From: Xanthostigma xanthostigma
Taxonomy: Eukaryota; Arthropoda; Insecta; Raphidioptera; Raphidiidae
Length of the DNA: 64,000 nucleotides
Direction: 5' to 3'
Assembly: GCA_963575645.1 (NCBI GenBank)
Contig: OY754466.1
Coordinates: 44,362,001 to 44,426,000 of the forward strand
Both the position numbers and the translations under genes were made by a program. Below are positions 9,944 to 18,988 of the stretch, in pieces. Position 1 is the stretch's first letter, and every line of letters begins with the position of its first letter. Under the pieces are notes generated by a model, which saw only the letters and a program-made list of their open reading frames with translations, was not told the DNA's origin and ran no database searches.

Positions 9944-10639
9944 TCAGTCTGTAATAATCATCATGCTTTCCTCTTCATCGTTATTAGAAGACATAATTCG
10001 AAATGTTGTCTCCTTATCAGACATTGAAACATCAGAGACGTTCATATTAAATGATTTGGCAGTTCGAGCACACTCTTTCGATTGAATATTTTCTTTCTTG
10101 TTAGTTCTAATCTTCATTTTTATTCCATCTCTATTTGTGACATTTTCTATTTGAATATCTTCATTTTTCGACAGCAACTCAACTGTTTCATCAATAAGGT
10201 CGTACTGAACATCAACTGCCAAATTATCCAGTCGAATTAATCTCGTAATTTCTTCAAACTCTGTTTGACTCTTTCTGAATCTGTACTTGCGAACATTTTT
10301 TAATGACGGTGCGAGTCCATGCGGCCATTTATAAGTAATTGGTTTTATATTTGATGTTTCTTTACATATCAGCATTTGGCAAATATCACCAGTTTTATAA
10401 AAGTTTTTTTTGTCTACTGTTTTCAGTGATTCGATATTAGTTGGTAAATCCACTAGTTTCCCGTACAATACATCATCATCCACCGTTACTTTACAGTATC
10501 TACCGTCATTTTTATTAAATTTTATACTAATTCTGTCTTTTGAAGTTTCATCGTCCGTTCGTATCAATTCTGTTACAACTCGTGCATACTTTAGAGGCAA
10601 TCGTAATATAAACTGATATTCTTTTTCCGTACGAGACAT
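9944..10639 (-). CDS. TAF7-like protein (TFIID subunit, TAFII55 N-terminal domain), 231 aa, intronless
   Basis: TAF7 is a subunit of the general transcription factor TFIID; it binds TAF1 and regulates pre-initiation complex activity in the nucleus. The 231-codon frame starts at an ATG at 10639 and is uninterrupted. It carries the family's signatures in order: QFILRLP (residues 9-15), KLVDLP (61-66), ESLKTVDKKNFYKTGDICQM (70-89), KWPHGL (104-109) and SLKNVRKYRFRK (112-123). A basic and then acidic tail follows, with DEEE near 221. The domain is complete in one exon. Full TAF7 proteins are longer (about 350 residues in human, more in fly), so the C-terminal half is short or absent. A retrogene or lineage-specific paralogue is most likely. 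A canonical gene with further exons, or a young retrocopy, remain possible. No poly(A) tract or flanking duplication was seen, and the domain identification rests on remembered family sequence. Confidence 0.85.
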   Translation of the reverse strand: MSRTEKEYQFILRLPLKYARVVTELIRTDDETSKDRISIKFNKNDGRYCKVTVDDDVLYGKLVDLPTNIESLKTVDKKNFYKTGDICQMLICKETSNIKPITYKWPHGLAPSLKNVRKYRFRKSQTEFEEITRLIRLDNLAVDVQYDLIDETVELLSKNEDIQIENVTNRDGIKMKIRTNKKENIQSKECARTAKSFNMNVSDVSMSDKETTFRIMSSNNDEEESMMIITD

Positions 10640-10977
10640 TTGGAAAGAAGTAAAATGCGAATATATTAATTAAAATGACTTTGCAAATCCTTATACTTTT
10701 AAAACCCACTGCGATAATTAACCAGAAACCATCTCATTCGGTACTTTCAATTTCGGTTAAGGCACTAAATTATTAAAATAAAAACGCTTAATGTGTTTGA
10801 TTTATAAAAAGTAATAATAAAAAAGTTTAAAATAAACTGAAGGATATTTGCTCGTCGTAAAATAACTGACGGTCGCTCAATTTAAAAATTTAATTTTTGT
10901 ACAGTTGTTATATAATCTTCTGAGCTAAAAACGGGTTTTCATAATAGAAATATTAAATAACATTCATTTACAATTTA
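10640..10977 (-). promoter_or_regulatory. upstream region of the TAF7-like gene
   Basis: The 338 bp between the start codon and the Harbinger element hold AT-rich sequence. A TATA-like TTTTTATAAATC (minus strand) lies about 170 bp upstream of the ATG. No initiator or CpG-rich core is obvious, and the promoter call is weak. If the gene is expressed, its 5' region lies close to, or inside, the adjacent transposon. Confidence 0.25.
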
Positions 10978-11086
10978 TAGTATTAACAGACGTTCGAACT
11001 TGGTACGCTCCGACAACGGACATGGTACGCTGGTTGCAACAGACGACCGAATCTGTCAGTTTCCTTGTGTACACAGGTACGTAATC

Positions 11087-11415
11087 ATGCCTCCGATTAA
11101 GCGAGCGAAAATTGCGATTGTTCTAGCGGCAACGTTAATGCCGCCACAAACAACAAGGAAGAAAAGAAAGGAGTGGGCAAAATTCTATTTGAAAGATCGC
11201 GATGAATTTAGTCATATGAAGTTAATAAAATTGCTTGATAGCGAAGATCATATTTTGAATAACATTCCCGAAGAATTTCTAGAGCGTTGTTACGCGCTTC
11301 TCTGTTACAATATAGCTTATCTGATAGATCCCACAAACATGAGAAATCTTTTTATAATACCAATACTTCACCAAGAACTTCGCGTTCTGTCAAAATTTCT
11401 GTCATGTTGCACAAC
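11087..11415 (+). pseudogene. Harbinger transposase N-terminal remnant
   Basis: From the ATG at 11087 the frame reads MPPIKRAK, then KKRKEWAKFYLKDRDEFSHM, PTNMRNLF and HQELRVLSKFLSCC. The order Arg-Lys-rich stretch, Trp, RDEFSH, NMR and HQ-L-FL matches the start of PIF/Harbinger transposases, whose typical form has a RRDELSHVNLL-like motif and then HERL..TLRFLATG. The frame runs into the hAT MITE at 11416, and past it soon meets a stop. The DDE catalytic part is absent. Codons before 11087 are open but do not look family-like. Confidence 0.6.
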
Positions 11416-11783
11416 CAGGGCCGTATTTAGGGGAGGGCAACCGGGGCTACAGCCCCGGGGCCACCGCAAAAGAGGGACCCCCACAATAGAGACTTTGGAA
11501 AAAAAATTCAAATTTCCTGAGCATTGAAAGTGATTTACTTCGGGAACTGGATTTCAGCTCAGAAAGTTCTGTTCGTTAATGCTAAAATTTAATTTTTAGA
11601 TAATTCTTGTTTCTGATTATATTTATAAATAATAAAAGAATCTATACTTGGTTTCACAATAAATTATTTATTGGAAAAATCGACTGAAAAAAATTGTCCA
11701 TTTAATTTGGAAAATAATTTGGGGTCAGGGGGCCTCTACTCCTTTGTTGCCCCGAGGCCTCCAGACCTCTAAATCCGGCATTG
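11416..11783. mobile_element. hAT MITE nested in the Harbinger element, 8-bp TSD
   Basis: CAGGGCCGTATTTAGG at the left pairs imperfectly with CCTCTAAATCCGGCATTG at the right. Identical TGCACAAC duplications lie at 11408-11415 and 11784-11791. The inner ends are GC-rich (GGCTACAGCCCCGGGGCC), the middle AT-rich. It interrupts the transposase remnant and so is younger than the Harbinger insertion. Confidence 0.9.
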
Positions 11784-12012
11784 TGCACAACGTTTTGAAT
11801 TACAATGACGTCGTTATACGGTTATATGTATCAAGTCCGTCGTACTGCTATACAAACGCACGGATATTGTACCGGACCGGACCAAGTACGATGTGCATCT
11901 CATCGAACCGGGCGGACACGCGGACTACTGTCCAGACGAGCAGATTTGGTACGGAGCGGACTATATCCGCTGTCCGCTTCGTACCAAGTTCGATCGTCTG
12001 TTAGTACTATTA

Positions 12013-15000
12013 AAAGGGTTCTCAGACGATCAATAGTCATTGACAATCCATTATTCTATTCCTCCAATATTTGTCTATGACCTTCAATAATAGTAATGCT
12101 CCGACAATATCATGAGCGCCTCTAGAAAGTCTTCCATGGGGGACAGAGTAAATATAAAGTAAATTCAAAAAAATTGGTATTCGCTATATGAAAATTTTAA
12201 TGAAATATAATTGATTAATTTTGGCCATCAAACTTCGCATTTTTGTTGAATTTTAGCCATTTTAGAAGTTTTTTCTATCTTTCATTTAAAAAAATCTATG
12301 CATGACTCACTGGAGATGATTTTAGTACCCTACTATAATATAAATATGCGAATATGTACCAAAACAAAATAAATATTTATTTTCAGCTTTAAAGTTTATA
12401 CATGGAAGCATTTGCATTAATTTCTTTTTCATAAAAAATTTACATTATGCATATTTTAAAAGCTAGAAACATTTCTCGCTACTATTAAATGCACGACAAA
12501 AAATTATAAAATGCGGAAAGACATGAAAATATTAAAAATTTACAGGTTTGTCTTTCAAAATAATAATTTAAATATTAAAAATATTTTACTTGCATTTTGC
12601 AAACAAAATTATCATAATCAAAGGTACATTAGTAATTAATTAGGAAAGTATTATAGTTATTTTTGTACATGAATCAATTTAAATTTGCATATATGTATAG
12701 CTAAGAAAAAAACACGATCAGTAGATTACAAAGGCTGCTTCGTTCCGTTAGATAGTAGTGGCCTGTCAATTCATGCGTCACAGTGGCGAATGTTTAATAT
12801 TATTTTCAACAAATTGAATTTTTAAAGCAAGATATTTTCATAGTTGTAGTTAAATATAAATGACATTTGTGATATTATCATTATAGGTTTATTAAAATAT
12901 GCACGGTCCTCCAGCTGACGTCATTCCCGCGTTTTGATTGGTCAGGTGGAACGACGCAACCTCTGTAATCTAACCTTGAGGAAAAAGTTGATCAAACCAT
13001 GGCAATGTCACTTTAAAAACAGAAAGCTATTTTTAAAACTCGAACTTTTAAACCTCGTTAAATTTTGACACATGTTATTCGGTGGGATCAATGTAAAAAT
13101 TAACAGTGCTGTTAGTTTTTCGTCACTTTTTAACAAAAATATTAAAGTGACACAGAAATTTTACAGCGCTGTTAATACAGGATAGCGCCTTTAATTTAAT
13201 TTTGGAAGTTATCATAGAATCAATCACGTTTATGTCAAAAGCAAATTGAAAAAGAACTGAAAATAAAATTTTATAAAATAAACTTCGGAATAAAAGAAAA
13301 TTTTAAAGTAAATAAAGATTCAAAGGTATGTGTTTATATTCAAGAAGTTGTCACAGAGAAATGCAAACGTCTTTAAAATAATATTTTCCTAATGTCGTGG
13401 GTTATTGCAAAAACTTTGTAACTACATTTACTTTGCAAAAATAACAAATATTTAGTTTGTTATATTTCTTGCCGACGCAAATTTTAAAAATGTTGGAAAT
13501 TTAACATAAGTCTAGTATCCATGAGTAATTATTTTCACAATTGAAATAATTTTGGGGCATTCCAAAAACCAAGTACTTAGTTGTAACAAATATTAACATG
13601 TACACTAACGACATCGCGTTCGGGTGATTTAGCCATCGTTTTTGTCCCCGCTATATTAATAGAAATATGACAGTCATATAAAAATACTGTAAGGAAAAAT
13701 CAGCTGGAACCTACAACTTGCTAATATATCTTGTTGAAAATAATTTTCGTTAGTGTTGACTTTTTTTGATCACATGGATGCAATGCTAGAAGGGGGCACA
13801 TTATTAACGAGTTTAGGAGTTTAGAAAAAAAGGCATTTAAGAACTTTTGTTGCAATTTTTAAAGACCTGTCCAACGGTACCCCACGCAATGGAATGCACG
13901 AAAATACAAATTTTAATTCTTTAGTTCTATGTATGGAAAGCTAACCCAAAATGTCTTTTTTTTCTAGTTTCATTACACATTTGTATGGTGGTTCACACAC
14001 GACGCGTTTCTGTAAAATTTCATCCGAATCCATGGAAAGATGGCGAAACTATAAGACAGACAGACGGACGGACGGACGATCATGGCGAAATTATAAGGGC
14101 CACTTGGCTACGAAAATCTAAAGATCTCGCTCACGGAAAGTATCACGAATGATTTTCAATTCTATTGTAAATACGGAGCTTTATATACGAGTATGTATTT
14201 ATGGTCGTATAAAGAAACTTTTAAGCTCATAACAATTGGAACCTTAAGCTTTCAAAGCTTGGCCTGCTTATGTCTATTGTTCAGTGTAATACAGCAATTA
14301 TAATATAGTACAGAGTGTTCCAGACTGTATTCCAATTATTCAAAGTCTAAATGAGGAGATTATTTTTTTACAAAATGTCGGTAAATGTCAATTTAGATGA
14401 CTCCAACTAGAAAAAAAATAGGTTAATTCGAAAAAAATGGAAAACACGAATTCTTAACAGTTTTAAAAATTGAAGCAAAAAGGTTTCTCTATTTCGTCTA
14501 ATTTTAATATCATCACAACTGTATCTTTTAGAGTCAACATTTTTTTATTAGTCTAGTCGAGAAGTGAGTTCTTGAGAAAAATAGTACCAAGTCTCCAGAA
14601 AATATGAGCAATAGCTTATTCGACTCGGAAAAATATTCCGAAAATGGCGGTTTTTTATTATTTTTTTCGCCGACAAAAATTGCATTTGTTATTAACAAAA
14701 AACGAAAAAAAAGCCTCTCAGATTTTTAGTAATTACTCAAAAACTATAAGCGATAGCGGAAATTGAAAAAAAGATTGTTAAAGAGGAGAAAATTTCCAAT
14801 AAAAAGTCTCATCTCGCGGGACTATTATTTATAGTTTTAATTTAACGTTGAAAATAAGCTTCCGCGCAACCCTTTCAGCCCGAGCGGTGCGCCTGTTGAG
14901 ATAGTACAACACATAAAATAATTTATTTGTAGTACTTAATAACAATTTAAAAATTTGAATAAATTATGGTGTCATCTTAACACTCGAAAGAATAAAGTTC

Positions 15001-15461
15001 CGTTGAAAACAATTTTAAAATTTAATTTAAAAAAAGTGAGGCTATTGTTAACTAGTTTTTTTTCGAAAAACCGTCTCCACTGAAAACAACAAAAAATGTT
15101 TAAATAATTGGCCTATAAATTTTTGGCTTCATGAAGCTCTTTTTACATATATACTTAACAAAATTACGTCATATAAATATTTAAATGTTATTTATTTTGT
15201 TTATTTCATTATAATTTTTTAAAGTTAACAAAAAATGATAGATTTATCATTTTTTGTTAAGTTTAAAACTGTATACTAAACATAGACCTAGGCTATATAA
15301 ATTATAAACGTTTTTCGTGGAGACATATTTTGCAACGTAAGTTCACAAAAAAAAAAAAAAAAACAGTGGAAATCTACAAATTCGGATGAAGTTCTATAAA
15401 AAAAAGTTAATTGTTGCCTCTCTAGCTTCTGCAAAAATATCGTCGATGATTTATCTCCATC
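12013..15461. other. 3.4 kb with no gene recognised
   Basis: AT-rich sequence. The 12905-12960 stretch has a CRE-like CTGACGTCAT and an inverted CCAAT (GATTGGTCAG) and might be regulatory. At 14060-14080 there is a GACGGACGGACG run of the kind found in non-coding insect repeats. The block 14640-14830 (TACTCAAAAACTATAAGCGA) recurs inverted at about 37740-37805, marking it as a dispersed repeat. A 33-bp inverted repeat with a short loop lies near 15226-15260 (ACAAAAAATGATAGATTTAT and its complement). Confidence 0.4.
12914..12945. promoter_or_regulatory. CRE-like site with nearby inverted CCAAT box
   Basis: TGACGTCAT is followed about 20 bp later by TTGATTGGTC. The pair is typical of TATA-less promoters, but no downstream coding exon could be found. 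It may be chance. Confidence 0.25.
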
Positions 15462-15492
15462 TTGTATAGAATTTTGTTCTATAATGAAAAAT

Positions 15493-16090
15493 TGTTGCGC
15501 GAACCCTGTTGGGACGACTTCTTAGAATCGCCTGGAGAAGCCAATACATGTAAAGTAAGGATCTCGGTGCTTCTAGAACATTCTCCAGGCGGGGAACGAA
15601 GCTATAAAATGCGAGCAGAGTGGTTGGCAAGTCAGTCAGTTAGTTAGCTGCAACGCGTACGTACAGTGGATTACAGACAACTGTGAAATAAATTGTTCAG
15701 TCGGTACAGCAAGGCCGAAGTAACTGCCAAGATAGAAGATAAATAAGCTGTGTAAACATTTGAGTGCAATTATATAAACCTGGTTTTACATAAATAGTTT
15801 CTGTGTTGTAAATAATCGTGTGTATATAGTTAATAGACAAGTGTGCTAATAAACTTTGGTGTGTTCCTGTATTGTAAATATTTTGTGTACATAATTAATG
15901 GCTTTATATTCTTCTGTTACTTAGTCTTCTATTTTATTATTTAGAACTGTCGTTATTTTGTTTCTGTTAACGTTATTATTACTGTTAAGTTAAAGAAGTA
16001 CTTTTTCGTTTGTGTGTTTAACTGTTTTGTTTAACGTTTATTACTGTAAATAAATAATTCCCACCACGAACTAAAACAGTTTTGTTACAA
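15493..16090 (+). other. possible solo LTR (about 0.6 kb) containing the promoter
   Basis: The stretch begins TGTTGCGCGAACCC and ends with AATAAATAATTCCCACCACG ... GTTTTGTTACA, giving TG...CA ends. It contains a TATA-initiator promoter about 110 bp in, plus several AATAAA signals. That is the layout of a Gypsy-type LTR, but no matching flanking duplication was found and there is no second copy in the window. A non-coding transcription unit would look much the same. Confidence 0.3.
15529..15645 (+). promoter_or_regulatory. heat-shock-like RNA polymerase II core promoter
   Basis: A heat-shock element, TTCtaGAAcaTTC (15571-15583, three alternating 5-bp units), lies 20 bp upstream of TATAAAA (15603-15609). 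An arthropod initiator TCAGTC at 15632 puts the expected start 31 bp after the TATA box. An 11-bp inverted repeat CGCCTGGAGAA / TTCTCCAGGCG (15529-15539 and 15581-15591) brackets the upstream area. No protein-coding frame follows. It may drive a non-coding RNA, be the first exon of a distant gene, or be the promoter of a solo LTR. Confidence 0.6.
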
Positions 16091-16420
16091 TATAATATAA
16101 ACTTTGATGGGAATATATAAAAAATAATCGTAATACAGGCCTGGGATTGACGTCTGGGACATTCTGTGTATATAGTAAATACGTATTGTTAGCCACAAAA
16201 GCTTGTTTATCTCAGTTTTAGATCTATTTCTGTGCAATTACATTTACGGATAGATAAAGTTGACATTAGAGTGTACATTATAATGAAATTAAAATGGATT
16301 TAGAAACTGTGAATTCAATGGCAAGCTTATAGAATTAGTGCTTTAGTAAAATATAAACAAACAATTTAACACAAGCTCTTGTCCTTTAAATAAGCTGGTA
16401 CATTCGTGGCGGTACCAATG
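16091..16420. other. no gene recognised
   Basis: AT-rich sequence between the promoter region and the tandem duplication. Nothing stands out. Confidence 0.4.
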
Positions 16421-17060
16421 TACTATATTGCTAATGGCCGTAAGTGGAAGCGTGGCCCATGAAGTGAGACAGCAAGTCACTGTTTTTCTATCTCTTTCAT
16501 TTTACTTGACCCGTTGTGCGCAAGTGTCGCGTCTGTAGTGGGGCAATTAGTAACGGGAATAGATCAAGCCACCTCCCTTTCACAGCTTAGCTCCATGTGC
16601 AAAATGACGCTGCAACTGACGCGCATCAATTCACGGACATGCGCATGAGGCTCAGAATATAATAAGTGAGACAGACGTAGAATGTCTGCACCGTAGTCTT
16701 TAAGTCTTTCTCCCGATCTTGGTAGCAATATAAGAGGTTATTAAATATACGCTACTATACTGCTAGTGGCCGTAAGTGGAAGCGTGGCCCATGAAGTGAG
16801 ACAGCAAATTACTGTTTTCTATCTCTTTCTTTTTCTTGATCCGTTGTGCGCAAGTGTCGCGTCTGTAGTGGGGCAATTAGTAAGTGGAATCCTCCCTTTC
16901 ACAGCTTAGTTCCATGTGCAAACTGACGCGCATCCATTTACGGACATGCGCACGAGACTCAGAGTATAATAAGTAAGACAGACGTATATATGTCTGCACC
17001 GTAGTGTATAAGTCTTTCTCCTGATCTTTGCTGGCAATATAGTGGGTATTAAATATACGG
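16421..17060 (+). repeat. tandem duplication of a ~330-bp unit
   Basis: Copy 1 runs 16421-16752 and copy 2 16753 to about 17060. Both share GGCCGTAAGTGGAAGCGTGG, CGTTGTGCGCAAGTGTCGCG, CTGTAGTGGGGCAATTAGTA, ATAATAAGTGAGACAGACGT and TTTAAGTCTTTCTCCCGATC (with changes). Copy 2 has short deletions in the middle. The unit is less AT-rich than its surroundings and has no open frame common to both copies. Function is unknown. Confidence 0.85.
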
Positions 17061-17131
17061 TTGTAATAATATTTATATTAGATATCGTGGTAACAATAAT
17101 AAGAAAAAAATAATTTATGAAACAAGAAAAT

Positions 17132-17280
17132 AGCCGTGGTCGTATGCCACCCACCCTAAAAAACAATACATTTTAACAGTAGTAGGCAATCATAAGCTTT
17201 AGGTCAAAGTGCATAACGCTATACACATAGAGGGCGCCATATGACCATATAATATGTGAGATGGCATATGACCACGGCTT
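17132..17280. repeat. small TIR element, about 150 bp
   Basis: TAGCCGTGGTCGTATGCCAC at the left is mirrored by ATGGCATATGACCACGGCTT at the right. An inner AGGGCGCCATATGACC word adds a third partial copy. It is probably a MITE fragment. Confidence 0.55.
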
Positions 17281-18695
17281 TTTAGTACGTGATTTTTCAG
17301 TAGTCGGGTTAAAATTTTTAAACTCTACTTTTTAATTAAATTATTTTGGGGTTACAATTTCGTGATTCCTCCCAATATTATCGGGTGCGTGCAAACAAAG
17401 CCGCGAGCAATTGCTAACAAAATAGATTTTTTTGAAATGTGCTAATTAAGCCCTTTCATTTGATATCCTACACGGCATCATTTTAGTTAATGACTTTTTT
17501 TGTTTTAAAAAATCTGCTTTACTATCAACAAGTACATGGATAGAGCAACTGAATAAAATGTCTTATTAAGCCCGACGCGTAAGAAACAAAAGGCTGTAAA
17601 CCTTCTAACACTCGAGACGATACAGCACTGACCACTTCCGGATAAAATCTCGTGTTAACCGAGCACCGAGGTCACTGCAAGAATCAGCAAAGCTCGCAAT
17701 CTAGAGCTGTTATTTAGTTATTTTTTGGTAAATTGATTGTATTATTGATTCGCTTCGGTTACTTTTGGGACACACATTATTATTAGTAAATATATAGTTT
17801 CAGCATAATTAGGTAATTGTATTTTGTCTTACCTTCTATATGAAGTACAATTTTCGGGAAAATCAATTTCCATTAAATATTTGATGACATCTATTACAGC
17901 GCACTGAATATCAAGGATTTTTATTTACAAAAAAAATATAAACACTGTCTTAACCAAAAAAATCACCTCTATTTTATTTCTTTTTTAATGCTAAATGAAG
18001 TGAAAAAATAATTAAAGACGATTTTGTGTCAATGCCTTTTGATATTAGCATTCAATTTAAATCAAAAAAAGATCTATTTTATTTGATACACGGTGATATT
18101 AGACATTGAAAAAATAATTAAAAATGCATTTCAGAATTTTTATATCAGAGTTATTTATAGTTTGTTAAGTGATTAATAAAGAAACACGCCTAATACATCG
18201 ATTTTCAATTAGTTTGTTCCGAAGTTTTAGCGTTAAAATATTAAATTTGCAATTTGCTAAATTAGCATTTTAATTAACAAAATACGTTTGTTACGTCGCT
18301 GAACCGGATACAGTTTATTGTACAAAGTTTTTGAAACGCAATAACTTTCGCTCCAACAACTGTTACTATACCAAATACAGTTAATTTATACAACAAATTT
18401 AATATTTACATATTTGTTTTTAAAAGTCCTTTAAGTCTCATTTTATTCTTCACGCCGTACATAATAGTAAATTGTGTATCTAGTGTGGAATGAAATATAT
18501 TTTCGACGAGGCGTGACACTATGTTAAACGAGATTAGCAAGTTTAACAGTCACAAGAATCAAAATGGCATTGTTTTCTATAGATGCATACTATATCTTTT
18601 GTCTTATATAAAATAGCGTCTTTTGTCTTCATTGCGCTATTTTTAGAAGACCTATGTATTTCCAACATTTTTGACACTTCACTAGTGTAGCAAAC
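17281..18695. other. 1.4 kb with no gene recognised
   Basis: AT-rich sequence up to the left TTAA of the element that hosts the BEL insertion. Nothing with a supported function was seen. Confidence 0.4.
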
Positions 18696-18703
18696 TTAAG
18701 GAC

Positions 18704-18708
18704 GTAGT
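18704..18708. repeat. BEL target-site duplication GTAGT (left)
   Basis: GTAGT directly precedes the left LTR and is repeated at 24597-24601 directly after the right LTR. Five-base duplications fit BEL/Pao integrases. Confidence 0.9.
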
Positions 18709-18949
18709 TGTATATTTGTAATTAGGAAATAAATACTTGTGGATTTTTTGTAGATAAAGATAATTTTACGATTGATAATTATATTCTGATCAGTTTCAAT
18801 ATTCGTTTTTAACTGATTTTATTTAACATTTTAACAAAAATTAATGTACAAAAAAGGTTACATAAAGTATTATAATAAGTTACATAATTTATCATATACA
18901 AATTCAATTAGGTAGATTCACATAAATCATTTTTGCTTTTTACCAAACA
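18709..18949 (-). repeat. BEL 3' LTR
   Basis: A 241-bp copy starting TGTTTGGTAAAAAGC and ending TTACAAATATACA on the minus strand. It contains AATAAA signals. It appears identical to the 5' LTR over its whole length. Confidence 0.95.
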
Positions 18950-18960
18950 TTCCGCCCGCC
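18950..18960 (-). other. BEL polypurine tract
   Basis: GGCGGGCGGAA (minus strand) directly abuts the 3' LTR, as expected for the plus-strand primer. One C interrupts the purines, as it does in many elements. Confidence 0.75.
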
Positions 18961-18988
18961 AAGACAACTTTCAGAAGTTGGCGAAAAC

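Larger units (their letters stand above)
10978..12009 (+). mobile_element. PIF/Harbinger element with decayed transposase and nested hAT MITE
   Basis: The TIR TAGTATTAACAGACGTTCGA at the left is mirrored at the right by TCGATCGTCTGTTAGTACTA. Flanking TTA occurs at 10975-10977 and 12010-12012, the 3-bp target duplication typical of PIF/Harbinger. The GGTACG and CGGAC words recur near both ends. The interior has a transposase N-terminal remnant and is broken by a hAT MITE at 11416-11783. Confidence 0.85.

Noticed and set aside
18950-18988. Envelope-like gene in the BEL element
   Set aside because: Only about 40 bp separate the polyprotein stop from the 3' LTR, leaving no room for another gene.
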